Positions 56,080 to 64,000 of a DNA stretch of 64,000 bases are shown here, in pieces. The DNA is from Bacteroidota bacterium. Its GTDB lineage: Bacteria; Bacteroidota; Bacteroidia; Chitinophagales; Saprospiraceae. Made by a program: the position numbers and the translations under genes. Within the stretch, counting starts at the first letter, position 1. The number at the start of each line of letters is the position of its first letter. The notes beneath the pieces were generated by a model. That model was not told where the DNA came from. It did not search any database and was given only the letters and a program-made list of their open reading frames with translations. The stretch spans positions 62,001 through 126,000 of the forward strand of contig JAKQHM010000040.1 of the NCBI GenBank assembly GCA_029572935.1, written 5' to 3'.

Positions 56080-59000
56080 ATGAATTTTCAAAAATACTTT
56101 TTACTTTTAATTTTACTGACAGCAGCCTGTACAGAAAAAATTAAGAAAACTGAAGGTCCTCTTTTTGAATTGGTGGATCCTGAAAAATCTGGAGTGAAGT
56201 TTGAAAACAAACTTCAGGAGTACTCGGAGGAACACATTTTTAATTTCAATTATCTCTACAACGGTGCAGGGGTCGCTATTGGGGACATCAACAACGACGG
56301 ACTACCGGATATATATTTTACTGCCAACAGGGCAAAGGATAAACTTTACCTGAACAAAGGAAATTTCAAATTCGAGGATATTTCCGAATCGTCTGGTATC
56401 TCTGCTTTCAGCGGATGGAGGAGTGGGGTGGCCATGGCAGATGTCAATGCAGACGGCTGGCTCGATATTTATGTCTGCCGGGGAGGATTCAAGAATGATC
56501 CGGTCAAGAATGCCAATCTGCTTTTCATCAACAATGGCGACAACACTTTTACGGAACTCGGTTCTCGTTACGGTATCGCCGATATCGGTTTTTCCATTGC
56601 AGCCTGTTTTTTTGACTACGACAATGACAATGATCTGGATCTCTACGTCACCAACCGGCCTGAGAAGTTTTACCTCAACATCGATCAGGTGATGGAGGGA
56701 AAAAAGACAGGCAGCATACTCAGTCGGGACAATCTGTACCGGAACAACGGGGACAATACTTTCACCATGGTGACGGAAGAAGCGGGCATCACTGGCAATT
56801 TTGGATACGGACTCAGCGTCACTACGGGCGATCTCGATCAGGACGGGGATCAGGATATTTATGTATCCAATGATTTTGTTGAAAATGATTATTACTATGA
56901 AAATTTAGGCAACGGCAAGTTCAAGGAGAAAATACGGGAGATCACCGGTCACGTTCCTTATTACGCCATGGGAACCGATATTGGGGATGTCAACAACGAT
57001 GGCTGGGAAGATATCTTTACAGTAGAAATGAGGCCGGAAGACTACAAGCGCAGCAAAACCTCCATGCCTGTGATGAGTCCGGCTTTGTTTGATACCATGG
57101 ACCTCAACCAAATGCACAGACAGTATATGCACAACTGTCTTCAGCTTAACCACGGAAACGGACATTTTTCCGATATCTCCCAGTATGCGGGTGTGGATCG
57201 TACCGACTGGTCCTGGGCAGCATTGATCTGCGACATGGACAACGATGGCTACCGCGATCTGTATGTCGCCAACGGCATCAAGCGGGACCTCTACAACCGC
57301 GATGCGTATGCCAATCTGATGTACGATTTGAAGTACAACAACACGACGAAGACCACCGAGGAGATCATGCGTAATCTGCCTTCCTTCAAAGCCGTCAATT
57401 ATGCATTCAGAAACAATGGCGATCTTACTTTTACCAAATCCATGAAGGACTGGGGTATGGACCATACCAGTCAGTCACATGGTGCCGCTTTGGCTGACCT
57501 GGACAATGATGGTAATCTGGATCTGGTGGTGAATAATATGGATGACCCTGCTTTCATCTACAGGAACCGCGGCAACGGCAATCACTACCTTCGCATTCAA
57601 TGCAAAGGGCCTGAAAGAAATCCCCAGGGGATTGGAGCCCGGATTGAGATCGGCTATGGAGATAAAAAGCAATATTCAGAAATGCGCTGCTCCCGAGGTT
57701 ATTTGTCTTCCAGTGAAGCTGCCGTACATTTTGGTTTGGGTGCTGAAAAGAAAGTGGATCTCGTGCGAATTGTCTGGCCGGATGGACGTGTTCAGGAATT
57801 AAGAGATCAGAAGACTAACAGGACCCTGACCCTCCATTACAAGGATGCCATAAATTCTGAAATGCCCAAAGCAGCGCCAGCTGATTTATTTTCCGATCGG
57901 ACGGAAAAAATTGCTCCTGAGTTTCGTCATGTTGAAAATGTCTTTGATGATTACAAAAAACAGATTTTGTTGCCGCACAGACTCAGTCGCCTGACCCAAA
58001 ATTTCGACAGGAGATCTGAACGGAGACAAGTGGGAGGATTTTTTTGTTGGGGGAGCACGGAATCAACCCGGAGTCATCTATCTGCAGGATTCAGAGGGGG
58101 GATTTACACAGAAACCTCAGGCTGCAATTTCAGCAGACAGGATTTATGAAGATATGGGCTCAGCCATCTTTGATGCGGATGGAGATGGAGACCTCGACCT
58201 TTATGTCGTGTCCGGAGGATCGGAGGTGCCTGAAGGTGCGGGTTACCAGGATCGCCTGTATCTCAATGATGGCAGTGGAAATTTCACGCGTTCTAAATCC
58301 GTCCCTTCTACTACTTCGAGTGGATCAATAGTAGCTGTGACCGATTTTGACGGGGATGGGGACCTCGATCTGTTCAGAGGAGGCAGGTTGGTGCCGGATC
58401 AATATCCATTTGCTCCCAGGAGCTTCCTGTTTGAAAATACAGGGAAAGGAAATTTTAAGGATGTAACCGAAACAAAGGCATCCGAACTGAAGAGTCCAGG
58501 TATGGTCACCACCGCATGCTGGCTGGACCTGGATGGAGATAAAAAGGAAGAGTTGGTCCTGGCAGGTGAGTGGATGTCCATTCAGGTCTTTAAATGGGAA
58601 GGATCAGAACTCAAAAAACAGGATGCCCTGAAATGGGAATTACATGGCACGGAAGGTTGGTGGAATGTCATGCTTCCTTTTGATGCGGATGGAGATGGAG
58701 ATATGGATCTGGTATGCGGCAATCTGGGCCTGAATTATAAATTTCATGCCAGTTCCGAAAAACCCTTTCAGGTGTATTGCAATGATTTTGACACCAACGG
58801 AACCTGGGATATCGTACTGGCCAAGTATCAGGGTGAAATGCGTGTGCCCGTGAGGGGCAAACAATGCAGTCAGGAACAGATGCCCTTTATTCAGAAAAAA
58901 TTTCCCAGCTACAATGCTTTTGCAGAAGCGAAACTGGAGGAAATCTACGGGGAAGAGCTGGAGAAAGGGATCCGGCTGGAAGCCAGAATGTTTGAATCGG

Positions 59001-59353
59001 TCCTGCTGATCAATGAGACTGGTAAGTTTAAAATTCAGAAACTGCCCGCTCAGGCACAATTCAGCACCGTGCAGGGAATCGTGGCCCGAGATTTCAACAA
59101 CGATGGGAAGCAGGATATTCTGGTAGCTGGTAATTTTTTTCATACAGAGGTCGAGACCACCAGGGCGGATGCAGGGACCGGCTGCGTTCTGCTCAACCGC
59201 GGAGATAGCTGGCAGGCAATGAGCGTACAGGAGTCAGGGCTTTATCTGCCTTATGACGTAAGGGACATTCGCCTGGTGGATGGATTGGCAGGTCCACAGT
59301 TGCTCGTTTCATCCAATCATGATCAGTTGAGATTACTCTCCCTGGAAAAGTAA
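56080..59353 (+). pseudogene. Second FG-GAP/UnbV lipoprotein, frameshifted
   Basis: A tandem paralogue of the preceding gene. The first frame (56080-58149) begins with a lipoprotein signal (LLLILLTAAC). It carries FG-GAP repeats and a UnbV domain (VRIVWPDGRVQELRD), then turns into unrelated text after HRLSRL. The other frame, open from about 57995 to 59353, continues the paralogue exactly: KISTGDLNGDKWEDFFVGGA, then YEDMG and the FDADGDGDLDLYVVSGGSE match. Together the frames give about 1090 aa, the size of the neighbour. The total span is 1 mod 3, consistent with one extra base or two missing. It may be a real inactivation or a sequencing error. Confidence 0.85.
57991..58000 (+). other. Frameshift site
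   Basis: CTGACCCAAA is the point where homology to the upstream paralogue moves from one frame to another. The paralogue reads RLGPFLT here; restoring LGPK would need two bases between CTG and ACCC. Confidence 0.75.
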
Positions 59354-59583
59354 ATGTGAAATTAAACACATATCCATTTTATTTTTTCAGTTTGTTGGGT
59401 CCAGGTTATATGAATCCCTTTTTCGTCAAATAAAATTCAATAATGGAATCTCATATTTGGTGTAAGCAATTCAATCTACAACTTATTTTTCTTTTCTCTC
59501 AACTCAGGACTTTTTAATATCTTCTTTTGGAAAATAAGATCGTGAATAGATAATGATATGAAAGAAACACAATTTAATACCTT
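59354..59583. other. AT-rich intergenic region
   Basis: No gene or strong hairpin. Just beyond it, TTTG (59584-59587) and AACCTTTG (59603-59610) resemble a promoter for the ABC operon, with one mismatch and a short 15-bp spacer. Confidence 0.35.
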
Positions 59584-59635
59584 TTTGATTTAAGGATTTT
59601 CAAACCTTTGATCCGGCTGTGGGTTATATTGTCCG

Positions 59636-60574
59636 ATGTCTGAAATCATACTGGAGACCAAAGACCTGACCAAGCATTTCGGTACTTTTCATGCTGTAGA
59701 TGGATTGGACCTGAAAGTCTCGAAAGCCAGTATTTTTGGTTTTTTGGGGCCCAATGGAGCAGGAAAAAGCACCACCCTACGGATGATCCTGTCGCTTATT
59801 AAGCCCAGCTCGGGCACCATTCGGATTTTTGGTCAGGATTTGCGAACCCACCGGCCCCAGATCCTGGGTCGCATCGGTGCCATCATCGAGAAACCTGATT
59901 TCTATCCATATCTGAGCGGTATCGAAAACCTACGGCTTTTATCCCGATGGTATGGCCTCAGGCCGGATGCCCGGAAAATCGACGAGATGCTGGATCGGGT
60001 AGGACTGAGCGGTAGAGGAAGAGATCTTGTTTCGGCATACAGCCATGGGATGAAGCAAAGGTTGGGCCTGGCACAGGCCATGATGCACGATCCTGAATTG
60101 TACATCCTGGATGAACCCACCACCGGACTGGATCCAAAAGGGATCATCGAACTGAGGGAATTGATCCTCGACCTCAAAAGGGTCTACAACAAAACCGTCA
60201 TATTGTCTTCCCACATTTTGTCGGAAATTGAACTGATTGCCGACGACATGGTCATCATCGACCAGGGAAAGGCTATGGTCCAGGGACCAGTGAAACAATT
60301 GCTGAGCGATCAGGATCTCAGCGTGTTAGTGGAATGTGATGATACCCAAAAAGTGAAGAACATTCTGGATACCGGATATCCCGGGTCTTCTTCCCGGATT
60401 TTATCGGATCAGGTGATTGAGATAGGCATGGCACATGACAAGCTCCCCGTCCTGGCTCAAAGTCTTGTTTCCTCCGGCGTGCTGCTTTATTCCATGGAAT
60501 ACAAAAGAAGACTGGAGGATTATTTTCTGAAACTCACTCAAAGAGCTGGCCATGCTGACCTGGATCAGAACTGA
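59636..60574 (+). CDS. ABC-2 type exporter ATP-binding protein
   Basis: A 312-aa ATPase. Walker A is GPNGAGKST near residue 38, the signature is YSHGMKQRLGLAQAM, and Walker B is LYILDEPTTGLDPKG followed by a His switch (SSHILSE). The C-terminal 90 residues are a small domain often found in ABC-2 ATPases of the CcmA/NatA kind. The permease gene overlaps its end by 23 bp, so the pair is one transporter. The substrate is unknown. Confidence 0.92.
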   Translation: MSEIILETKDLTKHFGTFHAVDGLDLKVSKASIFGFLGPNGAGKSTTLRMILSLIKPSSGTIRIFGQDLRTHRPQILGRIGAIIEKPDFYPYLSGIENLRLLSRWYGLRPDARKIDEMLDRVGLSGRGRDLVSAYSHGMKQRLGLAQAMMHDPELYILDEPTTGLDPKGIIELRELILDLKRVYNKTVILSSHILSEIELIADDMVIIDQGKAMVQGPVKQLLSDQDLSVLVECDDTQKVKNILDTGYPGSSSRILSDQVIEIGMAHDKLPVLAQSLVSSGVLLYSMEYKRRLEDYFLKLTQRAGHADLDQN

Positions 60575-61391
60575 ATTGTATAAAATGACCAGGAGGCCCA
60601 GAAGCTACATTGGCCTGGGGGCCATTGCGGCGCTGGTGCTCCTCATCGAGTTTGCCATGTACGTGGATGGAGAGGATTACCTCAAGTTTATCCTTCAGCA
60701 GCTGGAGGCTTATTTTACCATCGAAGGCAATGTGCTGAATGGATACACGGTTTGCTTTGTCATTCTTCAGACGCTCATCCTCCAAATGCCCTTATTGGTG
60801 GCCCTGATCACGGGCGATGCCTTGTCGGGGGAGGCGGCATTGGGGACCCTTAGGTTTATGCTGGCTACTCCTGTCTCCCGCACCGGACTGGTCCTGGCCA
60901 AATACCTCGCAGGCAGTGTTTATGTCGCTGTGCTTCTTTTATTCTTGGGCGTTCTGGCATTGTACGGTTCTATGGCCCTCTTTGGCACCGGCGACCTCAT
61001 CATCTTAAAATCCGAGTCTCTGATCATATTAAAAGAAGCCGATATTCATTGGCGTTTTTTATCGGCCTTTATGCTGGCCTTTGTCAGTCTGAGTGTGATA
61101 GCGGCCTTGTCGATGATGTTGTCTGCCTTTTCCAACAACTCCATTGGACCAATCGTTCTGTCCATGGCTATTGTGATCGTTTTCACCATCATCGGAAGTC
61201 TGGAGTTTCCCCTTTTTGACAGCATCAGACCTTTTCTGTTTACGAGTTATATGACAGTCTGGAGGGATATGTTTGACGATCCGCTTCAAACTTCGGGGAT
61301 TATCCGGTCCGTTCTGGTCCTGATCCTGCACATTGTCGTATTTCTTTCCGTGGCCATATTTCACCTCAATAAAAAGGACATACAGGTATGA
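60552..61391 (+). CDS. ABC-2 type exporter permease
   Basis: A 279-aa protein with six hydrophobic segments, starting MLTWIRTELYKMTRRPRSYI. An N-terminal Arg-rich amphipathic helix is followed by segments at about residues 20-38, 70-90, 120-145, 170-195, 205-222 and 255-272. This is the usual form of ABC-2 permeases (such as NatB relatives). It overlaps the ATPase gene by 23 bp and the next gene by 4 bp, so all three are co-translated. Confidence 0.88.
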   Translation: MLTWIRTELYKMTRRPRSYIGLGAIAALVLLIEFAMYVDGEDYLKFILQQLEAYFTIEGNVLNGYTVCFVILQTLILQMPLLVALITGDALSGEAALGTLRFMLATPVSRTGLVLAKYLAGSVYVAVLLLFLGVLALYGSMALFGTGDLIILKSESLIILKEADIHWRFLSAFMLAFVSLSVIAALSMMLSAFSNNSIGPIVLSMAIVIVFTIIGSLEFPLFDSIRPFLFTSYMTVWRDMFDDPLQTSGIIRSVLVLILHIVVFLSVAIFHLNKKDIQV

Positions 61392-62071
61392 TAAGGAATT
61401 TTGTTTGCGGTATTTTCCTTTTTGTGTTCCTTTCTGACCTTTCCGGGCAGACCGCTGATCTGTCCATGGAGCAGGTGAGCAGGGAATTTAAGAAACTAAA
61501 GACCTTCACAGCCAACATTCGCATGGAATTCGATATTCCCTATGTCCGTTTGGAGCCTGTACCCGGCAAGTTGTATTTCAGGCAGCCGGACGATTTCAGG
61601 ATCAAAACCGAGGGAATTGCATTCCTGCCGAAACAAAACCCATTTTATTCCATGGGCCTCCTTTCCGATCCCAATTCCTTCACTCTGATCGATCTGGGCT
61701 CAGCCAAAATAGACGGCAAGGATTCTCGACAAATTCAAATGGTTCCCAAATCAGAATCGGATATAGTCATCGGCAAGGTCTGGATTGACCCACAGCGCAA
61801 AAGACCCTTGAAATTTGAATTGACCACTCGACAAAATGGAACATTGGATATCACCTACCGCTACCAGCCGTCGAATTCCGGTATTTTGCCGGATGAGATG
61901 GTCTTTGGCATCGATGTGGGAAAGTTTAAGATGCCCAAAGCACTGACAGCAGAGCTCAATTCTACGGCAAAGCCTGTAAAACCTCAAAACGGAGATACTC
62001 GTGGACTCATTACACTTAAATTTTCCGGCGTCCAGACCAATCTGCCCCTGTCCGATAAGGTTTTTAAATAG
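61388..62071 (+). CDS. LolA-like outer-membrane lipoprotein carrier
   Basis: A 227-aa protein with a signal peptide (residues 1-21, ending LSDLSGQ). The mature part shows the LolA pattern: LKTFTANIRMEFDIP, then GKLYFRQPDDFRIKT and a C-terminal beta half. LolA ferries lipoproteins from the inner membrane to the outer membrane receptor. Coupling with an ABC-2 exporter by a 4-bp overlap (ATGA) suggests it works with that transporter. Whether it is the main LolA of the cell cannot be told. Confidence 0.8.
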   Translation: MIRNFVCGIFLFVFLSDLSGQTADLSMEQVSREFKKLKTFTANIRMEFDIPYVRLEPVPGKLYFRQPDDFRIKTEGIAFLPKQNPFYSMGLLSDPNSFTLIDLGSAKIDGKDSRQIQMVPKSESDIVIGKVWIDPQRKRPLKFELTTRQNGTLDITYRYQPSNSGILPDEMVFGIDVGKFKMPKALTAELNSTAKPVKPQNGDTRGLITLKFSGVQTNLPLSDKVFK

Positions 62072-62110
62072 CGAAAAGATTTTTCAAATTAGTTAAAATT
62101 ATAATATAAT

Positions 62111-62135
62111 AAATACCAATTTGTAGGTATTTTTT
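62111..62135 (+). terminator. Weak terminator after the LolA-like gene
   Basis: AAATACC-N8-GGTATTT followed by T residues, 39 bp after the stop codon. The stem is AT-rich. Confidence 0.45.
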
Positions 62136-62151
62136 AGTAAGAAGCATGATG

Positions 62152-62159
62152 TACCTTTG
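62152..62159 (+). promoter_or_regulatory. Candidate -7 box upstream of the small secreted protein
   Basis: TACCTTTG matches the consensus. It lies 286 bp before the next ATG, so it would give a long leader or a separate small RNA. No clear -33 element. Confidence 0.35.
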
Positions 62160-62444
62160 CTTTTTGTATGGGTGTATCAGTATGCCCCTGCTGTATTTTA
62201 AACCAAACTCAAAACTGAATTCCTCCGGACGAAGCATCCAGGATTGATTTAGTTCATTTTCTTTCATTCGCAATGCTCTGACTTTCAGGGTATATGCTCA
62301 TGCTTCAGACCAGCAGGTCTGCTGTTTTCAGTTTGGTTTTGGTGTTGTTTTTTGGCTGTTTGGGATCAAAGGATTCTGATTCAGTTCTTGGCAACTAGTG
62401 TATTTGTAAATTTTAAAATCAGTTAAATACCAAAACTTTATCTC
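62160..62444. other. Non-coding leader or intergenic stretch
   Basis: No gene is convincing here. CAGACC-AGCA-GGTCTG (62306-62321) forms a hairpin. It overlaps a second palindromic pair CAGCAG/CTGCTG (62311-62324), so the two pairings exclude each other. Confidence 0.35.
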
Positions 62445-62882
62445 ATGAAACAAGTAAACCTGACACTCACCGGCCTTTTCAAAAACCTGGGCCTTTGTGT
62501 TTTCATGGTGGTGCTGGCAAGCGCATTTGCCGGAAACCTGAATGCACAGTCGGCTTACGGATTGCCTAGCTTAAAATCCGCCGATCAGGCAGCCTCTGAC
62601 CTGATGAACGCCTACAATGCCATCCTTCCTCAGGCCAAACAGGCCGGACAAGGTTCTCAGCTGATGAATACAGCTGAACTCTACCTGAAGATGGTGGATG
62701 CACTGACCAACCGTTCAGACCGCAACATGGACACTTACTCCGTGCTGATCAGCAGCATCGATGTAAGCCGCTACAACAATCTGGTGGTGAGAAATGGAAA
62801 TGCGTTGAATACTGATGCTACTATTCGCAATGTACTCAACACACCAGAGTACCAGTCCATGGTAGCTGTGATCCGCCAATAA
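62445..62882 (+). CDS. Small secreted protein of unknown function
   Basis: A 145-aa protein. A signal peptide covers about residues 1-35 (hydrophobic core LGLCVFMVVLASAFAG, then NLNAQ). The mature part of about 110 residues is helical and rich in Asn and Ala (SADQAASDLMNAYNAILPQA, then LYLKMVDALTNRSDRNMD). I recognise no family. It has no T9SS sorting domain, so a periplasmic place is likely. It sits 28 bp before the HYR-domain protein on the same strand, which suggests co-expression. Confidence 0.7.
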   Translation: MKQVNLTLTGLFKNLGLCVFMVVLASAFAGNLNAQSAYGLPSLKSADQAASDLMNAYNAILPQAKQAGQGSQLMNTAELYLKMVDALTNRSDRNMDTYSVLISSIDVSRYNNLVVRNGNALNTDATIRNVLNTPEYQSMVAVIRQ

Positions 62883-62910
62883 TATCTAAACTAATCTCAA
62901 AATCTTTCTC

Positions 62911-64000
62911 ATGAATCTCAAAACTCAACTGAGATCGTTGGGCTTTCTTTTGCTCTCGGTCTTTTTTTCCTCAGCGTCGTACGGGCAGTATATCAGTCTG
63001 ACCTGTAACAATGCCTTCGAGGATATTCAAACTTCCGGAACTTTTGTTCCTAACTCCGCAGGGGACGATGTCCTGACCACAATTGCGCTTCCTGTCGGAT
63101 TTAACTTCTCTTTCTACGGTGTGCCACAGACTCAGGTGAATATTGCCACCAATGGCTTTATGACCTTTCCGGGCACCAATATCGCAGGCGCACCTTTTAC
63201 CAACCAGGCTCTGGCCATAGGTAATAATGGTATCTTTCCCTATTGGGATGACCTGAATGGAGCACCGGGTTGCTATACTGAAATGAGAGGAACAGCCCCG
63301 AACAGGCGTTTCATCATTTACTGGAACAAGCCATTCTTTGGTGGAAGTGATCCAATCGTTTTCGAGGCTGTATTATTTGAAACCAACAATGCCATCGAAT
63401 TCAGATATCAGGACCTGAATGGTTTGACGGGAAACAGCGCCACCATCGGAATAGCCGGTCCTACAGGTACTTCTGTTCTGCAACTGGGCTTCAACCAGGC
63501 TAACACGGTTGCAGCAGGCCAGTGCAGACGCTTTGAACTGCCCATTGCTTGTACGATCATTCCTCCTTCTAACATAACTTTGAACAATACCCCTGGTACC
63601 TGTGGTGCTGTTCACAACTTTGTATTCGGTGGAACCTGTAACCCGATCACAGTGACACCTCCATCCGGATCTGTATTTCCGGTTGGTGTGACCACAGTCA
63701 GAGGGGTGAATGGTTTGACTTCGGCTACTTTCACCGTCACAGTTAGAGACGTGGAGGCTCCTTCCTTTACTCCTGATTGTCCGAAAGGAGGTTTGGTGAC
63801 CCTGAATGCAGGTCCCGGAGAATGTGAAGTAAGCTGGAATGCTCCTGCCTTTATGGCTATGGACAACTGTCCTGCCGGAGCATTTTTTGGTGGTAGGAAT
63901 ACGGCTACGGTTTGTCTTCCTCCGGCATCATACTGGTCCATCACAGGGGGTGCAAGTAGCTGGGGGGTCATGTTTGACCTGATCAACACCTCTGGCAGCT
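62911..64000 (+). CDS. Secreted HYR-domain protein (partial)
   Basis: Open from the ATG at 62911 to the right edge (363 codons visible). Residues 1-27 are a signal peptide (LLLSVFFSSASYGQ). Residues about 40-210 resemble a beta-sandwich common in Bacteroidota extracellular proteins (NIATNGFMTFPGTNIAG, then FPYWDDLNG). From about residue 215 there is an HYR module (CTIIPPSNITLNNTPGTCGA, ending FTVTVRDVEAP), and the start of another follows. Such proteins normally end in a T9SS or gliding-motility sorting domain beyond the window. The likely role is cell-surface or adhesive. Confidence 0.8.
   Translation, partial: MNLKTQLRSLGFLLLSVFFSSASYGQYISLTCNNAFEDIQTSGTFVPNSAGDDVLTTIALPVGFNFSFYGVPQTQVNIATNGFMTFPGTNIAGAPFTNQALAIGNNGIFPYWDDLNGAPGCYTEMRGTAPNRRFIIYWNKPFFGGSDPIVFEAVLFETNNAIEFRYQDLNGLTGNSATIGIAGPTGTSVLQLGFNQANTVAAGQCRRFELPIACTIIPPSNITLNNTPGTCGAVHNFVFGGTCNPITVTPPSGSVFPVGVTTVRGVNGLTSATFTVTVRDVEAPSFTPDCPKGGLVTLNAGPGECEVSWNAPAFMAMDNCPAGAFFGGRNTATVCLPPASYWSITGGASSWGVMFDLINTSGS

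Noticed and set aside
57991-58000. Programmed ribosomal frameshift in the second FG-GAP gene
   Set aside because: There is no classic slippery heptamer, no visible stimulating hairpin, and the upstream paralogue is encoded in one frame.
62064-62273. 69-codon minus-strand frame after the LolA-like gene
   Set aside because: It covers a terminator and a promoter-like box and has a low-complexity C-terminus; no family resemblance.

Overview
The window comes from a Bacteroidota chromosome, most likely class Saprospiria (family Saprospiraceae or a close uncultured relative). The evidence is the number of type IX secretion (T9SS) C-terminal sorting domains, very large SprB/DUF11/SdrD_B repeat proteins, promoters of the Bacteroidota form (TTG or TTTG, then TAnnTTTG), a class III PHA synthase and FG-GAP/UnbV lipoproteins. 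I saw no rRNA, tRNA, CRISPR array, insertion sequence or phage gene.

Region 1 (1-9.2 kb) is housekeeping and storage. It holds a partial ABC exporter divergent from a TetR regulator, an AI-2E family permease, gyrB, and an XRE-type regulator fused to a degenerate nucleotidyltransferase domain. A polyhydroxyalkanoate locus follows: phaJ-like hydratase and cupin on the minus strand, then phaE and phaC on the plus strand. The hydratase would supply (R)-3-hydroxyacyl-CoA to the PhaEC synthase. A terminator and a candidate promoter -7 box sit side by side between phaE and phaC.

Region 2 (9.2-43.5 kb) is dominated by secreted proteins. Two T9SS cargo proteins lie on the minus strand, followed by a methyltransferase. 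Then come two giant T9SS surface proteins on the plus strand, 3720 aa and 4788 aa, each preceded by about 1.4 kb of AT-rich non-coding DNA. Both are built of strictly ordered tandem modules. The first has an alternating pair array with a period of exactly 453 bp, then an eleven-unit array in which eight successive spacings are exactly 456 bp. The second has twenty DUF11-type units, of which units 3-20 alternate strictly between two subtypes. Both end in related SdrD_B modules and a T9SS sorting domain. A small SdrD_B-like secreted protein lies just before the second giant.

Region 3 (43.5-52.5 kb) is a minus-strand run: citrate synthase of the mitochondrial type, gcvH, a VanZ-like protein, TonB, a TPR protein, AMP nucleosidase, QueD/PTPS and FolE. 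ATP-dependent PEP carboxykinase is divergent from citrate synthase.

Region 4 (52.5-64 kb) has two tandem paralogous FG-GAP/UnbV lipoproteins, the second broken by a frameshift near 57,995. It continues with an ABC-2 exporter operon that includes a LolA-like protein, a small secreted protein, and the start of an HYR-domain secreted protein that runs off the right edge.
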